IMG/VR virus record: IMGVR_UViG_3300042154_000518 | Span: 1 to 32,469 of that record | Reading direction: 5' to 3' (one strand) | DNA from: a virus | Length of the DNA: 32,469 bases | Shown here: piece by piece, positions 21,570-29,478 of the stretch | Layout of the letters: every line of letters starts with the position of its first letter | Position numbering within the stretch: the stretch's first letter is position 1 | Translations under genes and position numbers: made by a program | The notes under the pieces: generated by a model | Seen by the model: the letters and a program-made list of their open reading frames with translations, nothing else | What the model was told of the DNA's origin: nothing | Databases searched by the model: none

Positions 21570-21824
21570 GAATTTTATTAACTTACCTATCAATCCTGAC
21601 TGCTCATTAACATCTACATTCACCTCACCATTGTTGACTTGTACATCTACCTTCTCAGTATCTATTTTAAGCTCTTTTAAGTCACTATCTTTGTGAAAGT
21701 CTACGTCTACTTTATCTGTGTCTACTTTAACGTCTGTAACACCATCTTTTCGTGTCACTTTAATATCTACATTCTTAGTATCAATATTGATGTTGATGTC
21801 TTTTTTTTTCTTAGGTGTTTTCAT
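21549..21824 (-). CDS. Acidic beta-repeat protein with cationic C-terminal helix
   Basis: 91 residues. After a lysine-rich start (MKTPKKKKD), residues 10-75 alternate Val/Ile with Asp/Lys in repeated units: INIDTKNVDIKVTRKDG, VTDVKVDTDKVDVDF, LKELKIDTEKVDVQV and EVNVDVNE. This looks like a small beta-solenoid or beta-meander. The end, GLIGKLIKFLLRRKK, is a cationic amphipathic helix like those of membrane-active peptides. It starts in a TAATG-type overlap with the endolysin stop, so it belongs to the lysis cassette. A role in outer-membrane disruption or in anchoring is inferred, not shown. Confidence 0.6.
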   Translation of the reverse strand: MKTPKKKKDININIDTKNVDIKVTRKDGVTDVKVDTDKVDVDFHKDSDLKELKIDTEKVDVQVNNGEVNVDVNEQSGLIGKLIKFLLRRKK

Positions 21825-22342
21825 TATGCTTCGTTTTGACTAATTTCTCCTTTTGTTTCTAATTTTACTACTCTTACACTGGATGGTTGAGCTATTTTCC
21901 ATGCTGTTCTTCTAGCTTGACTTAATCTTGATTTCTCAATTCTCATCACATTCACCTGGTTGTTTTGATTTCCACCTAGTACATGATAACATGTAGTATC
22001 TTCTCCAATATAAATACCAACATGTCCTCCTCCATTTCTTGTGAATGTTAATACATCACCAAGCATTGGAACCTGAGCTACATTTCCAAACTTATTCCAG
22101 TTCAATGCCCATAAAGGATGTTTAACAACATCTAATCCTTGAGCATGGCAGCAATAAGCTATAAAAAGTCCACACCAGGGAATCTCATCATTGGTATAAA
22201 CTGATTTTAAACCAATAGCTTCAGCCCATGCAAGTATCTTTTTATTGTGTTGTTTACCTACAATCTCCTTAGTACCTATATGCTTGATAGCTTCTACTAA
22301 TATCTTAGGTGATTTCTCTTCTTTTAACCAGGTGTAACTCAT
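21824..22342 (-). CDS. Endolysin, TIGR02594/CHAP-like (NlpC/P60 superfamily)
   Basis: 172 residues. NDEIPWCGLFIAYCCHAQGL (51-70) places the catalytic Cys57 in the PWCG motif, and GDVLTFTRNGGGHVGIYIGE (95-114) supplies His107. HVLGGNQNNQVNV (120-132) supplies the third polar residue. This order is that of the TIGR02594 family of cysteine peptidases, which cut peptidoglycan peptides and act as lysins in many Bacteroidetes phages. No signal peptide is visible, so a holin is expected. The start overlaps the 81-residue membrane protein gene by ATGA. Confidence 0.85.
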   Translation of the reverse strand: MSYTWLKEEKSPKILVEAIKHIGTKEIVGKQHNKKILAWAEAIGLKSVYTNDEIPWCGLFIAYCCHAQGLDVVKHPLWALNWNKFGNVAQVPMLGDVLTFTRNGGGHVGIYIGEDTTCYHVLGGNQNNQVNVMRIEKSRLSQARRTAWKIAQPSSVRVVKLETKGEISQNEA

Positions 22343-22584
22343 AATGAATCTTTAACAATATAAATGTATTTAACTTTCTTTTTTACAGTCAATAAGCTAT
22401 CTACATCATGTTTAAGTTGTTCAACTTTTACATTGTTTTCTTTCTCAAGATCATGTAGATATTTTTCAGCTTTGATTGTGATTAAATCTTTTTTATGATC
22501 TTGATATTGATGCACTGGCATTGGTGTAAAAATTGCTAATAGAGAGCTCACAATTGTGGCAATCAATAAAACTTTATTCTCCAT
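22339..22584 (-). CDS. Membrane protein of lysis cassette, spanin- or holin-like
   Basis: 81 residues: an N-terminal hydrophobic segment (VLLIATIVSSLLAIFTPMPV) followed by a charged helical region (KDLITIKAEKYLHDLEKENN through KHDVDSLLTVKKKVKYIYIV). One N-terminal membrane anchor with a periplasmic coiled coil suits an inner-membrane spanin or a pinholin-like protein. It overlaps both neighbours (ATGA with the endolysin gene). The assignment rests on topology and context. Confidence 0.55.
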   Translation of the reverse strand: MENKVLLIATIVSSLLAIFTPMPVHQYQDHKKDLITIKAEKYLHDLEKENNVKVEQLKHDVDSLLTVKKKVKYIYIVKDSL

Positions 22585-22816
22585 CTAATTTTTTGTTAAG
22601 TTCTTTTTGGAATAGTATATCTTGCATTAATTTTTTATCAGATTTTCTCTCCTCATCACAATCATCAATCTTTTGCTGTTGCTGTTTAATCTCAGTATCT
22701 TTTGATGTAATAATATATCTACCAATCATAATGAGTATAGTCAATAAAATAAAGAAAATATAAGTGAATGGACTTTTCCCAAATGTCTTATAATCTAATT
22801 TAAAAATGTTTTCCAT
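22574..22816 (-). CDS. Membrane protein with coiled coil, lysis cassette
   Basis: 80 residues with one membrane helix (FTYIFFILLTILIMIGRYII, about 17-36) followed by a Lys/Glu/Gln-rich coiled coil (KDTEIKQQQQKIDDCDEERK). It overlaps the next membrane protein gene by 11 bases. The N-in, single-span plus periplasmic coiled coil topology is that of i-spanins, though a holin accessory is possible. Confidence 0.55.
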   Translation of the reverse strand: MENIFKLDYKTFGKSPFTYIFFILLTILIMIGRYIITSKDTEIKQQQQKIDDCDEERKSDKKLMQDILFQKELNKKLDGE

Positions 22817-22827
22817 ACTTATTATGC

Positions 22828-23292
22828 TTAATCGTTCTGAAAGTCATAATCATCATAAGGTATAGAACACCAATCATTGTTATCATAGATAGATGCATTC
22901 ACTGATATTGTCCATCCAGCAGTTACATCTGGTCCTCTATTAATGAATGGTTGTGTTGTTATATCTCCATTAATATCCATAAAGTCCTCAAATCTCCATT
23001 GTTGGAATGTGATTCTTATGTCATTGCAGATACTTAAGCAATCAGAATGTATCTCATCAATCTGTCTATATTCTTGGATATTGTATTTATCACATATTGT
23101 GATGATCATATTAACATTAACAGCTTGAGTAGTCATTGATCCAGGTTGCAATGTTACAACCATTAATGGATATTGTGCAGCATCTCTAGAAACAGCATCA
23201 ATATAATCACCTTGAAAGAATTCTCTTATCTGTTTGTGCTTTGTTGCTATTATTTGCAACTCTTTCATTAGTTGGTTGAGAGTTCTTTCCAT
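22828..23292 (-). CDS. Neck/tail-completion-like protein
   Basis: 154 residues. The N-terminus MERTLNQLMKELQIIATKHK is helical, then YPLMVVTLQPGSM and QAVNVNMIITICDKYN give alternating strands, followed by DEIHSDCLSICNDIRITFQQ and an aromatic acidic end. This alpha-beta layout and its place directly after the connector gene resemble tail-terminator or head-tail joining proteins of siphoviruses. The start at 23292 lies 48 bases after the preceding gene; an in-frame stop precludes extension. Assignment mainly by position. Confidence 0.5.
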   Translation of the reverse strand: MERTLNQLMKELQIIATKHKQIREFFQGDYIDAVSRDAAQYPLMVVTLQPGSMTTQAVNVNMIITICDKYNIQEYRQIDEIHSDCLSICNDIRITFQQWRFEDFMDINGDITTQPFINRGPDVTAGWTISVNASIYDNNDWCSIPYDDYDFQND

Positions 23293-23344
23293 TTTTTTCT
23301 AGGTAAAATTTAAGCTTATCAATTTGTTTTTTTGAGAATTTCAT
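23207..23344 (-). CDS. Possible 45-residue overlapping protein
   Basis: An ATG overlapping the stop of the connector gene (ATGA) opens a 45-codon frame, MKFSKKQIDKLKFYLEKNGK and on, ending at TGA 23207. Its last 86 bases overlap the neck-protein gene in another frame. ATGA junctions elsewhere here mark real genes, which is the only support. The basic, amphipathic start looks plausible, but the overlap makes it doubtful. Confidence 0.3.
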   Translation of the reverse strand: MKFSKKQIDKLKFYLEKNGKNSQPTNERVANNSNKAQTDKRILSR

Positions 23345-23853
23345 CTGATCCAATTTAGTGGACTATAACCTGTCTTATCTTTCCTTACAAATTCATTACA
23401 ATGATCAGAGCACATATCACAATATTCTGGATACTTAGTAGCTTGATCATCCATTAAGTAACCTATCAATCTTTCTTTATAAAAATATGCATCTTTCCTT
23501 AATTGGTCTCTAAATTCATCAACCTCAGCCAAAGTATTAGCTTGTATATTTTCATCCTGTACTCTACCAGTAGTCTTATTAGTTATCTTTTCAGTTACCA
23601 ATAAAGCTGCTCTATAATCAACAAATGCTACTAAGCAAGGAATAACATATTCATTCATAAGATCTAAATAGTCTTGAGTCCAGGTATTGGTTTCAACTCT
23701 ATCAAGTAATGCTCTATAAAGCGGAGTTCCTAGAGCTGGTTGAATATGCATATCTTGACTTCTCTTGATAGCAACTGCTAAGAGCTTAGTATCTGTATTA
23801 TTGTGAATAAGTCCAAGCTTCTTTAGATTCTCCACTGAAAGTAAATAATTCAT
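23341..23853 (-). CDS. Head-tail connector protein, gp6-like
   Basis: 170 residues, all helical. VAIKRSQDMHIQPALGTPLY (27-46) with 'I-x-P-x-LG(T/S)-x-LY' and IPCLVAFVDYRAALLVTEKI match the connector proteins of Bacteroidetes phages (DUF6712-like), built as bundles that extend the portal. The C-terminal CDMCSDHCNEFVRKDKTG has Cys-x-x-Cys-x-x-x-Cys, possibly a metal or disulfide site. It starts 4 bases after the portal stop. Confidence 0.65.
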   Translation of the reverse strand: MNYLLSVENLKKLGLIHNNTDTKLLAVAIKRSQDMHIQPALGTPLYRALLDRVETNTWTQDYLDLMNEYVIPCLVAFVDYRAALLVTEKITNKTTGRVQDENIQANTLAEVDEFRDQLRKDAYFYKERLIGYLMDDQATKYPEYCDMCSDHCNEFVRKDKTGYSPLNWIR

Positions 23854-23856
23854 ATC

Positions 23857-25818
23857 TTATCTTTTTACTACTAATTGCTGAATCCATTCATGTCTACACC
23901 ATGGAGTTGATTTACCAGTATCTGGATTAGTATACCATCCACCTCTATATCTCCATACATCTCTATCAACTCTATTAGATATACTATTAATCTCATCTTT
24001 TGTATACAACCTATTAAGACCTAGTAATCTTTCACAGAATTGTCTAGATCCACTCTTTGCTGGAGGAACATCTAATCTGGTCCTGTATCCATATCTTACT
24101 TCGAATCTTTCAATAGGAATATTTTCTTCTCTTACTAATTGCTTTCCTAAATCTGTTACTTCTCCCTTTGTAATCACTTCCCATTTCATAAGCTTAGCCA
24201 TTGACTTAGCAATCTCTTCAATGTTAGTATTAAGAGCTTTAGCAATAGCATTAGAGTCTTCACCATCACCTAACATCTTTAAAACATTCTTATCAAAGTC
24301 ATTTAGTTCTGCTGATATCTCTCCAATGGTTGCAAATAATTGGTCTTGTTTAGTGAATACATCAGCAGATGGAGTATCCCAAGCAATTGGAAAAGTAGCA
24401 AATACTTCATATTCATGTGCTGATTCACCATATTGAGCAAAGTATCCAATCTCATTATCTGAGAATATATGAACATGCTTACAAGATGACATTTGTTGAG
24501 GAGCTGAATTTAATCCTACAATCTTACGAGCTTGGATTTCATCAATGGTTGGGAAGGATGCCAATAGAACTTGCAATGCAGATTCTGGAGTCAATATCCC
24601 TTCTTTAATCTTTGCAACAACATCAATAAGTGATGCAATCTGTGCTCCATTTAATGCACTTTTAGCAACATCAACTGGTGCTTCTACTGTTGGTTGATTA
24701 GGAGTTGATTGTGTTGGAGCATTATTAGTTGATCCAATTGGATTAACATCTCTAAGAGTAAGAGTTCCTACATCACCAGATAGTGTAACCATGTAATTCA
24801 ATATCCATTCAATTCTTTTTTGTCTTGTGTTGACATAAGTGTTTTTAAATATCTCAAATAATTCAGCAGATTCAGCAGCATTAAATGATCCTTCTGGAGC
24901 TACACCAAACAATGATGGAGAAACAACTGAATGTGCTACAAGAATATTTTGCTGAACTGATTTCTCAAGAGCACTATATCTTTTATCCAGGTCATTTCCA
25001 TTTAAACTCTCTACCTTTGGAGCTTGATCAGCTGATGCAGCAAATGTGATTATTATATCTCCACTATTTTCAATATTAGATGCTGGATCTTTGATTTGAT
25101 TTTTAAAAGATTCTGCTTCTTCTTGAGTCTCAGGAAATCCATTCATGAATGTGATCATAGTTCCTGACTTAAATCCATTCTGTAATTCATACATGTTGAA
25201 TTTAGAGATATCAACATCAGTTTGAATAGCTGTTAATCCACCTTGATAAACAGGCTTAGGATATACTCCATGTTCTTTCCTTGCTTTCTTAGCTGGGTCT
25301 TTATAATAAAGCACAAATGATCCAGTTTTTTTATCTTCATCTAGAGCTGGAATAGTTCTAAGATTTGTTTTCTCAGCTGATTGTTGTTGCATTGTCCAAT
25401 CATCTGATATATAATACATTCTTTCATCTGATGATACTCTTATTGCATCTAATGGTAGATATTCCCAAACAGCTACTCTTGTACCTTCTAGATTCCAAGT
25501 ACCTTTAACTGCAAATGCTCCAAATAATTCATAATCAAATGTCAATTGCTCAACAATCTCATCCATTGTGAAATCAGAATAGGAGTTATTCAGAAACCTT
25601 TCTAAGTTACCAGTAACAACTTCAAGACCTCCACCAGCAATGTAGTGAGTTTTATTCTTGATTATTCCTTGATGCCATGCTGAACCATTATAAAGGTCCA
25701 CTAAAAAATAAGGATAGTCATTCTTTTTTCCCCATTTGATAAATCCAAGCAATCTATCTTGTTCCTCAACTGGCAGGACAAAGTCCTTTCTAAATGACAT
25801 TGATTCAAACTTATTCAT
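23857..25818 (-). CDS. Portal protein with C-terminal MuF-like domain
   Basis: 653 residues. Residues 1-370 are a portal core: GFIKWGKKNDYPYFLVDLYN at the start, NKTHYIAGGG, ELFGAFAVKGTWNLEG, and VAHSVVSPSLFGVAPEGSFN in the part corresponding to the wing. A Pro/Thr/Asn linker (about 365-385) is followed by a helical region (LNGAQIASLIDVVAKIKEGI). Next comes a winged-helix-like stretch (EDSNAIAKALNTNIEEIAKS, about 525-545), then a C-terminal domain with RQFCERLLGLNRLYT and RRGG-type sequence RYRGGWYTNPDTGKSTPWCR, MuF-like. Such a fusion is common in Bacteroidetes phages. The portal forms the dodecameric DNA channel. Confidence 0.85.
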   Translation of the reverse strand: MNKFESMSFRKDFVLPVEEQDRLLGFIKWGKKNDYPYFLVDLYNGSAWHQGIIKNKTHYIAGGGLEVVTGNLERFLNNSYSDFTMDEIVEQLTFDYELFGAFAVKGTWNLEGTRVAVWEYLPLDAIRVSSDERMYYISDDWTMQQQSAEKTNLRTIPALDEDKKTGSFVLYYKDPAKKARKEHGVYPKPVYQGGLTAIQTDVDISKFNMYELQNGFKSGTMITFMNGFPETQEEAESFKNQIKDPASNIENSGDIIITFAASADQAPKVESLNGNDLDKRYSALEKSVQQNILVAHSVVSPSLFGVAPEGSFNAAESAELFEIFKNTYVNTRQKRIEWILNYMVTLSGDVGTLTLRDVNPIGSTNNAPTQSTPNQPTVEAPVDVAKSALNGAQIASLIDVVAKIKEGILTPESALQVLLASFPTIDEIQARKIVGLNSAPQQMSSCKHVHIFSDNEIGYFAQYGESAHEYEVFATFPIAWDTPSADVFTKQDQLFATIGEISAELNDFDKNVLKMLGDGEDSNAIAKALNTNIEEIAKSMAKLMKWEVITKGEVTDLGKQLVREENIPIERFEVRYGYRTRLDVPPAKSGSRQFCERLLGLNRLYTKDEINSISNRVDRDVWRYRGGWYTNPDTGKSTPWCRHEWIQQLVVKR

Positions 25819-26179
25819 ATATATTGAATGTTATATTTTCATTATACTCATTAGATGGAGAATCAATAACATAAACATGAGCTCTCCCCTCTTCTACTAA
25901 ACCATCAGATAAAATTGGATCTAAATTAGTTGATGATATTTGCTGATAAATTCTATAAGTATAGTATCCATCATAATCAAAATTTAAATCTACTCCATCA
26001 ACAAGCTCAAACTCATCATATCTTTCTGTAGCTAAGCTTATATTATCTAGAATACAGTAATACTTTAAGAATGATTGCTCATGTTCAAATTCAAATAGGT
26101 AGTAAACTGGACTAACTGTTGTCAGTTCCGTTACTGTCACTATCATAATTGAAGTTGAGTCCTTCAGTATTTTTAGCAT
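25811..26179 (-). CDS. Unknown protein between capsid and portal genes
   Basis: 122 residues; Met at 26146 (MIVTVTELTTVSP) is the better start because it reduces overlap with the preceding gene from 68 to 35 bases. The body is beta-rich: SPVYYLFEFEHEQSFLKYYC, FELVDGVDLNFDYDGYYTYR, YQQISSTNLDPILSDGLVEE and GRAHVYVIDS. This looks like a small structural protein found beside portal genes in Bacteroidetes phages. It overlaps the portal gene by 8 bases. Function unknown. Confidence 0.6.
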   Translation of the reverse strand: MLKILKDSTSIMIVTVTELTTVSPVYYLFEFEHEQSFLKYYCILDNISLATERYDEFELVDGVDLNFDYDGYYTYRIYQQISSTNLDPILSDGLVEEGRAHVYVIDSPSNEYNENITFNIYE

Positions 26180-26327
26180 TTTTAATTAATTTAGGTTTCT
26201 TTATTTCAAATATATGAATAAATCCAAGTGAATGGTAAAAGTCCTCTTCACCTCTTTTTATATCAATCCATTTGCTCAATAATATTGACCATTGTTTTGA
26301 TCCAATAAACTTTGCTTTTATTTCCAT
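26112..26327 (-). CDS. 71-residue unknown protein
   Basis: Started at ATG 26327 (MEIKAKFIGSKQWSILLSKW); a TTG two codons earlier is less likely. The first part is strand-like (IKAKFIG), then DIKRGEEDFYHSLGFIHIFE and a Asn/Asp-rich end (NFNYDSDSNGTDNS). It is the first gene after the terminator at 26341-26364, with a TATATTTG element 4 bases before its start, but no -33 TTG. No family recognised. Confidence 0.5.
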   Translation of the reverse strand: MEIKAKFIGSKQWSILLSKWIDIKRGEEDFYHSLGFIHIFEIKKPKLIKNAKNTEGLNFNYDSDSNGTDNS

Positions 26328-26340
26328 GTTCAAATATACA

Positions 26341-26364
26341 AAAAAAGGAGGGACATAGCCCTCC
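26341..26364 (-). terminator. Intrinsic terminator after the major structural genes
   Basis: Minus strand: GGAGGG (26364-26359), loop CTATGT, CCCTCC (26352-26347), then TTTTTT (26346-26341). It follows the stop at 26390 and would end transcripts carrying capsid and structural genes before the portal genes. Confidence 0.8.
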
Positions 26365-26389
26365 CTTTAAATATCACTTCAATCAATTC

Positions 26390-26920
26390 TTAGATAGATG
26401 GCGATTGTTGACCTAATAATGATAAATAAACAGATGAAAGTACATCTGGAACAGGATCATTTTCTAATCCACCCATGATGATGTCATGTCCTAATCTATC
26501 AGATTTAATTACTCCAGAACCATAAGCAGAAGCTTCAGCAATTTGAAGTCCTTCACCAAATCCAAGAGCAACAACAGTACCATCAGCTTTCTCAACAAGA
26601 GCAACACACTCATTCTGTCCTACTAAGTGAATCTCTGAACGTAATTCTTTAGTATCTGAAGCTAAGATCATAGTCAAATTTTGTTCATACCAAAGAGTTC
26701 CATTTCCTTTATTCACTCTGATTGGTGCAGTATAACTTGATAAGTTAGATTTTAACTTATACAAAAATACTTCACCTGTTACAGTCAAAGCAGTCACTTC
26801 ATTGTCTACAATTGTAGAGGCAGTTACATTCTCTAATGGAAATATCAAAACAGATTTTATACCACCTTTACCGTTGGTACAAGTTCTGTCATTATATCCC
26901 TGTGTCATATTACAGCTCAT
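26390..26920 (-). CDS. Major structural protein (tail tube or head decoration type)
   Basis: 176 residues starting MSCNMTQGYNDRTCTNGKGG, then IKSVLIFPLENVTASTIVDN, ALTVTGEVFLYKLKSN, ELRSEIHLVGQNECVALVEK and VPDVLSSVYLSLLGQ. A short Cys-rich start, a GGI-K-x-V-x-I strand and a beta-rich body recall abundant virion proteins of Bacteroidetes phages; whether they make the tail tube or decorate the capsid is not settled by sequence. It follows the capsid gene across a hairpin and precedes a strong terminator, consistent with high expression. Confidence 0.55.
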   Translation of the reverse strand: MSCNMTQGYNDRTCTNGKGGIKSVLIFPLENVTASTIVDNEVTALTVTGEVFLYKLKSNLSSYTAPIRVNKGNGTLWYEQNLTMILASDTKELRSEIHLVGQNECVALVEKADGTVVALGFGEGLQIAEASAYGSGVIKSDRLGHDIIMGGLENDPVPDVLSSVYLSLLGQQSPSI

Positions 26921-26950
26921 TGCTTTTTATTTTTTTAATGTTATTAAATA

Positions 26951-26970
26951 GGGAGGAGTCACCCCCTCCC
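26951..26970 (-). promoter_or_regulatory. Hairpin between capsid and next structural gene
   Basis: Minus strand: GGGAGG (26970-26965), loop GGGTGACT, CCTCCC (26956-26951), followed by TATTTAATAA, not a T run. It is likely an RNA processing or stabilising hairpin, or a weak terminator, which could set a surplus of capsid mRNA. Confidence 0.5.
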
Positions 26971-26980
26971 ATTATTTTTC

Positions 26981-27952
26981 TTAGTTAGGAGAAGATGTTC
27001 CATTCCAAACTCCGATTTGGCTCAAGAAAGGTACTTGTACACCAGCTCTAAATTTAGATCTTAAGTAGATTACATCATCATCTTGAGAATACCATAAATC
27101 AAAGTTCTCAAAGTCAGAGCTTAAGTCAGTTCCAAATACAAATTGAGAAGCTCTACCAGTATAGATGTTATCTAATCCATTCAATCCATTAACTTTAACA
27201 ATTCTCATGTTTGTTCCTGGAAGGATCAACTCATTCAAGTCACCAATGTTAGCTGGATTGTAGTGGAATAAGTTATCATCAACTAAATTCTTAGTTAAGA
27301 AGTTAAAGTTCTCACGACCTGTAAAACAGATAAAATCACCAGCCTCAGCAACATTTGCTGGAGTATTAACGAAACACTCATAGAACACATCAAATGCATT
27401 TGTAGCAGAGATTGTTGCTGTTGAAGATGAATTCAAATTCACACAACCATTTGCAACTGTTAAGAATTGACGGAATCCATTCATTTTAGATAAGTTACCT
27501 GATCCAGTAGCTTTGTTACCTTTCCAGATTAATTTATCTAATTCAAATGAATGCAATTGCAATAAGTAGCTGATGATTTGTGCTTCAAATGGAAGAGTTT
27601 TATCTTCAGCCATTGCACCTGGTCTAAGACCTAACTGTGTCCAGAAACCATCTAAGTCTTTTTGACAGAAAGATTTCATATAACCTAAAGTCTCAACTGC
27701 AATTGCTCTATCAGTGAACACAGTGTCACCATTAGGACTCATTGTACAGTCACCATCTTGGTAAATGATTGAATCATCCATTAATTTCAATTCTTGAGAT
27801 CCTTTAATCCCTTGTTGAATTGATACATACTGCAATGTTCTAGCTTCAGTTACTGACTTTACAATTAAGTCTTCTCTTTGCTCATCAACATAAGCTGCTA
27901 AACCAGATACATCCCAGTTAAATTTTGTGCTTAAATATTTTTTTAACGACAT
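26981..27952 (-). CDS. Major capsid protein
   Basis: 323 residues. N-terminal DVSGLAAYVDEQREDLIVKS and VTEARTLQYVSIQQGIKGSQ, middle LPFEAQIISYLLQLHSFELD with LIWKGNKATGSGN, then FDVFYECFVNTPANVAEAGD and FICFTGRENFNFLTK, ending VQVPFLSQIGVWNGTSSPN. This is the layout of HK97-fold capsid proteins common in Bacteroidetes phages, placed right after the protease and scaffold genes. There is no large N-terminal delta domain in the same frame, in agreement with a separate scaffold gene. It is followed by a hairpin suited to high-level mRNA. Confidence 0.8.
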   Translation of the reverse strand: MSLKKYLSTKFNWDVSGLAAYVDEQREDLIVKSVTEARTLQYVSIQQGIKGSQELKLMDDSIIYQDGDCTMSPNGDTVFTDRAIAVETLGYMKSFCQKDLDGFWTQLGLRPGAMAEDKTLPFEAQIISYLLQLHSFELDKLIWKGNKATGSGNLSKMNGFRQFLTVANGCVNLNSSSTATISATNAFDVFYECFVNTPANVAEAGDFICFTGRENFNFLTKNLVDDNLFHYNPANIGDLNELILPGTNMRIVKVNGLNGLDNIYTGRASQFVFGTDLSSDFENFDLWYSQDDDVIYLRSKFRAGVQVPFLSQIGVWNGTSSPN

Positions 27953-27957
27953 TTTTA

Positions 27958-28536
27958 TTAGATTTTAGAATTTTTTAAGAATAATTGTCTAGCTGTTAGG
28001 TTGCCAACCTTGCTGAATTTTTCAGCTTCTTTTGTCTCTACAGATGGTTTAGCTTTGAAAGCCTCGAATTCACTTTTCAAATTACTTAACTCATTGATAA
28101 GAGTATTATTTGTTTCTACAATAGTCTTAGTCATTTCTGCCAATCCTTCGACAGCTTTGGAGAATGACTCAAGCTTTGCATTTACAATTGATTCAACTTG
28201 ATCAGCACTCATGGATTCTGCTGTTGTTTCTTCAACAACAACTTCTCCATCTCCTTCATTTTGTCTTTCATCAATAACCTCAGTTATGATAGCTTCTGCA
28301 TCAACAACAATAGATACACCAGCAAGTTCTCCACTCAATGAATGAGTTCCTTCAGGAGCTGGTATTCTTTCGCCATCTGCAACAACAAAAACTGGCATAC
28401 CAACTTCAAGAGCATCATACTCAATAGTTGTTACACCATCAGCTAAAACTGCTGTATCAAATTTGTCAACTGACTTAGAGAATTGTGCTTTCATTTCAGC
28501 AATCAATTCCTTAATGGTAGTTAGTTCTTTATTCAT
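27958..28536 (-). CDS. Scaffold-like protein
   Basis: 192 residues. The N-terminus (KELTTIKELIAEMKAQFSKS) is helical. A compact beta domain follows (VLADGVTTIEYDALEVGMPV, FVVADGERIPAPEGTHSLSG), then an acidic linker (QNEGDGEVVVEETTAE) and a long coiled coil (VNAKLESFSKAVEGLAEMTK, ETNNTLINELSNLKSEFEAF). Acidic linker plus coiled coil between protease and capsid genes is the expected form of a capsid scaffolding protein that is removed by the prohead protease. The lipoyl-like 'ADG' beta element is an odd addition also seen in related phages. Confidence 0.65.
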   Translation of the reverse strand: MNKELTTIKELIAEMKAQFSKSVDKFDTAVLADGVTTIEYDALEVGMPVFVVADGERIPAPEGTHSLSGELAGVSIVVDAEAIITEVIDERQNEGDGEVVVEETTAESMSADQVESIVNAKLESFSKAVEGLAEMTKTIVETNNTLINELSNLKSEFEAFKAKPSVETKEAEKFSKVGNLTARQLFLKNSKI

Positions 28537-28549
28537 ATTCTATTATATT

Positions 28550-29452
28550 TTATTGTTCGGAAATTCCTAATTCTTTTAGTTTACTTTGTGTCCATTGTTT
28601 AGCTGCTGGTCCACCCCATAATAAATAAGAGATAGTCCCACATGCAGATTCATCACTTGGATTATAATACTCCTCAGCTCTTGATAGATAAGAATACATT
28701 CTTTTTATAACAGCAACTGAGACAGTCTGTCTATTAGCTAAAGTTGTTGCTCTTAATCTACCAACCCTTGTGGCACATTTATTTCCATACTTCTGATTGA
28801 GCTCAATTCCTTTCTTTGCATTGTTAGTTACAGCTTCAGGATAGTCATTGTAAAATGTTATGTATTCCTGTACTTGCTTTAACTCTTGATAGATTGCTTT
28901 GAATTCATGTTCCCATCCTTTTCCAGTCTCAAGTAATTGGAATACACCTTCAATTGAGAATCCTGTAAACATACCAGCTTTAGCAGCATCATATATATCT
29001 TTATTAGTAAGCTTATAAGATACTAACCATGATCCATCTTTCTCATCTTTAAACCTTTCAGGAGCTGTGAATCCTTTTTTCTCATCAATGATATAAGACA
29101 TAATCATATAGATACCATCTACTACTCTCTTACTATTATGCTCAAGATTAACATTGTTAAAGTTTTCTCTTCTAGCATAATCAAATACTATATCCTTAAT
29201 TGATGCTGGGGAGAAATTTACATAATACTCTTCTCCTGTACTTGGATCTCTTCTAAAAATTGGAGTATTAGCAGAAATAGCTACACCTGTTATTACTTGC
29301 TCCTCATCATTGAATTGATAAGCAATCTTTTGTGAGAATGTCTCAAATGATTTCTCATGAGCTGGATTAGCTACAAGGCTATTGAATGACACTGTAGTCT
29401 CTGGATCATCCAGATCTATTATAATATCATATAATGGTAATTCTCTTAGCAT
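28550..29452 (-). CDS. XkdF-like prohead protease with extra C-terminal domain
   Basis: I start it at Met 29452 (MLRELPLYDIIIDLDD); a start at 29497 would overlap the plus-strand gene. The XkdF-like protease domain runs through NSLVANPAHEKSFETF, ITGVAISANTPIFRRD, GEEYYVNFSPASIKDI, NVNLEHNSKRVVDG (likely catalytic His) and TGFSIEGVFQL (likely catalytic Ser). The last ~75 residues, GNKCATRVGRLRATTLANRQ and ACGTISYLLWGGPAAKQWTQ, form a separate conserved module with two Cys that is often attached to phage head proteins. It matures the prohead by cutting scaffold and capsid proteins. Next downstream is the scaffold-like gene. Confidence 0.8.
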   Translation of the reverse strand: MLRELPLYDIIIDLDDPETTVSFNSLVANPAHEKSFETFSQKIAYQFNDEEQVITGVAISANTPIFRRDPSTGEEYYVNFSPASIKDIVFDYARRENFNNVNLEHNSKRVVDGIYMIMSYIIDEKKGFTAPERFKDEKDGSWLVSYKLTNKDIYDAAKAGMFTGFSIEGVFQLLETGKGWEHEFKAIYQELKQVQEYITFYNDYPEAVTNNAKKGIELNQKYGNKCATRVGRLRATTLANRQTVSVAVIKRMYSYLSRAEEYYNPSDESACGTISYLLWGGPAAKQWTQSKLKELGISEQ

Positions 29453-29464
29453 ATAATTATTATG

Positions 29465-29472
29465 TATATTTG
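29465..29472 (+). promoter_or_regulatory. Possible -7 element for the plus-strand gene
   Basis: TATATTTG on the plus strand, 6 bases before the ATG at 29479, so transcription would start at about the start codon (leaderless). No TTG at the expected -33 distance. Confidence 0.25.
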
Positions 29473-29478
29473 TTCGAA

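Noticed and set aside
29434-29478. Upstream ATG start for the plus-strand gene
   Set aside because: The first 15 residues would be antisense to the protease gene start and the Met at 29479 gives a normal GT-A first strand.
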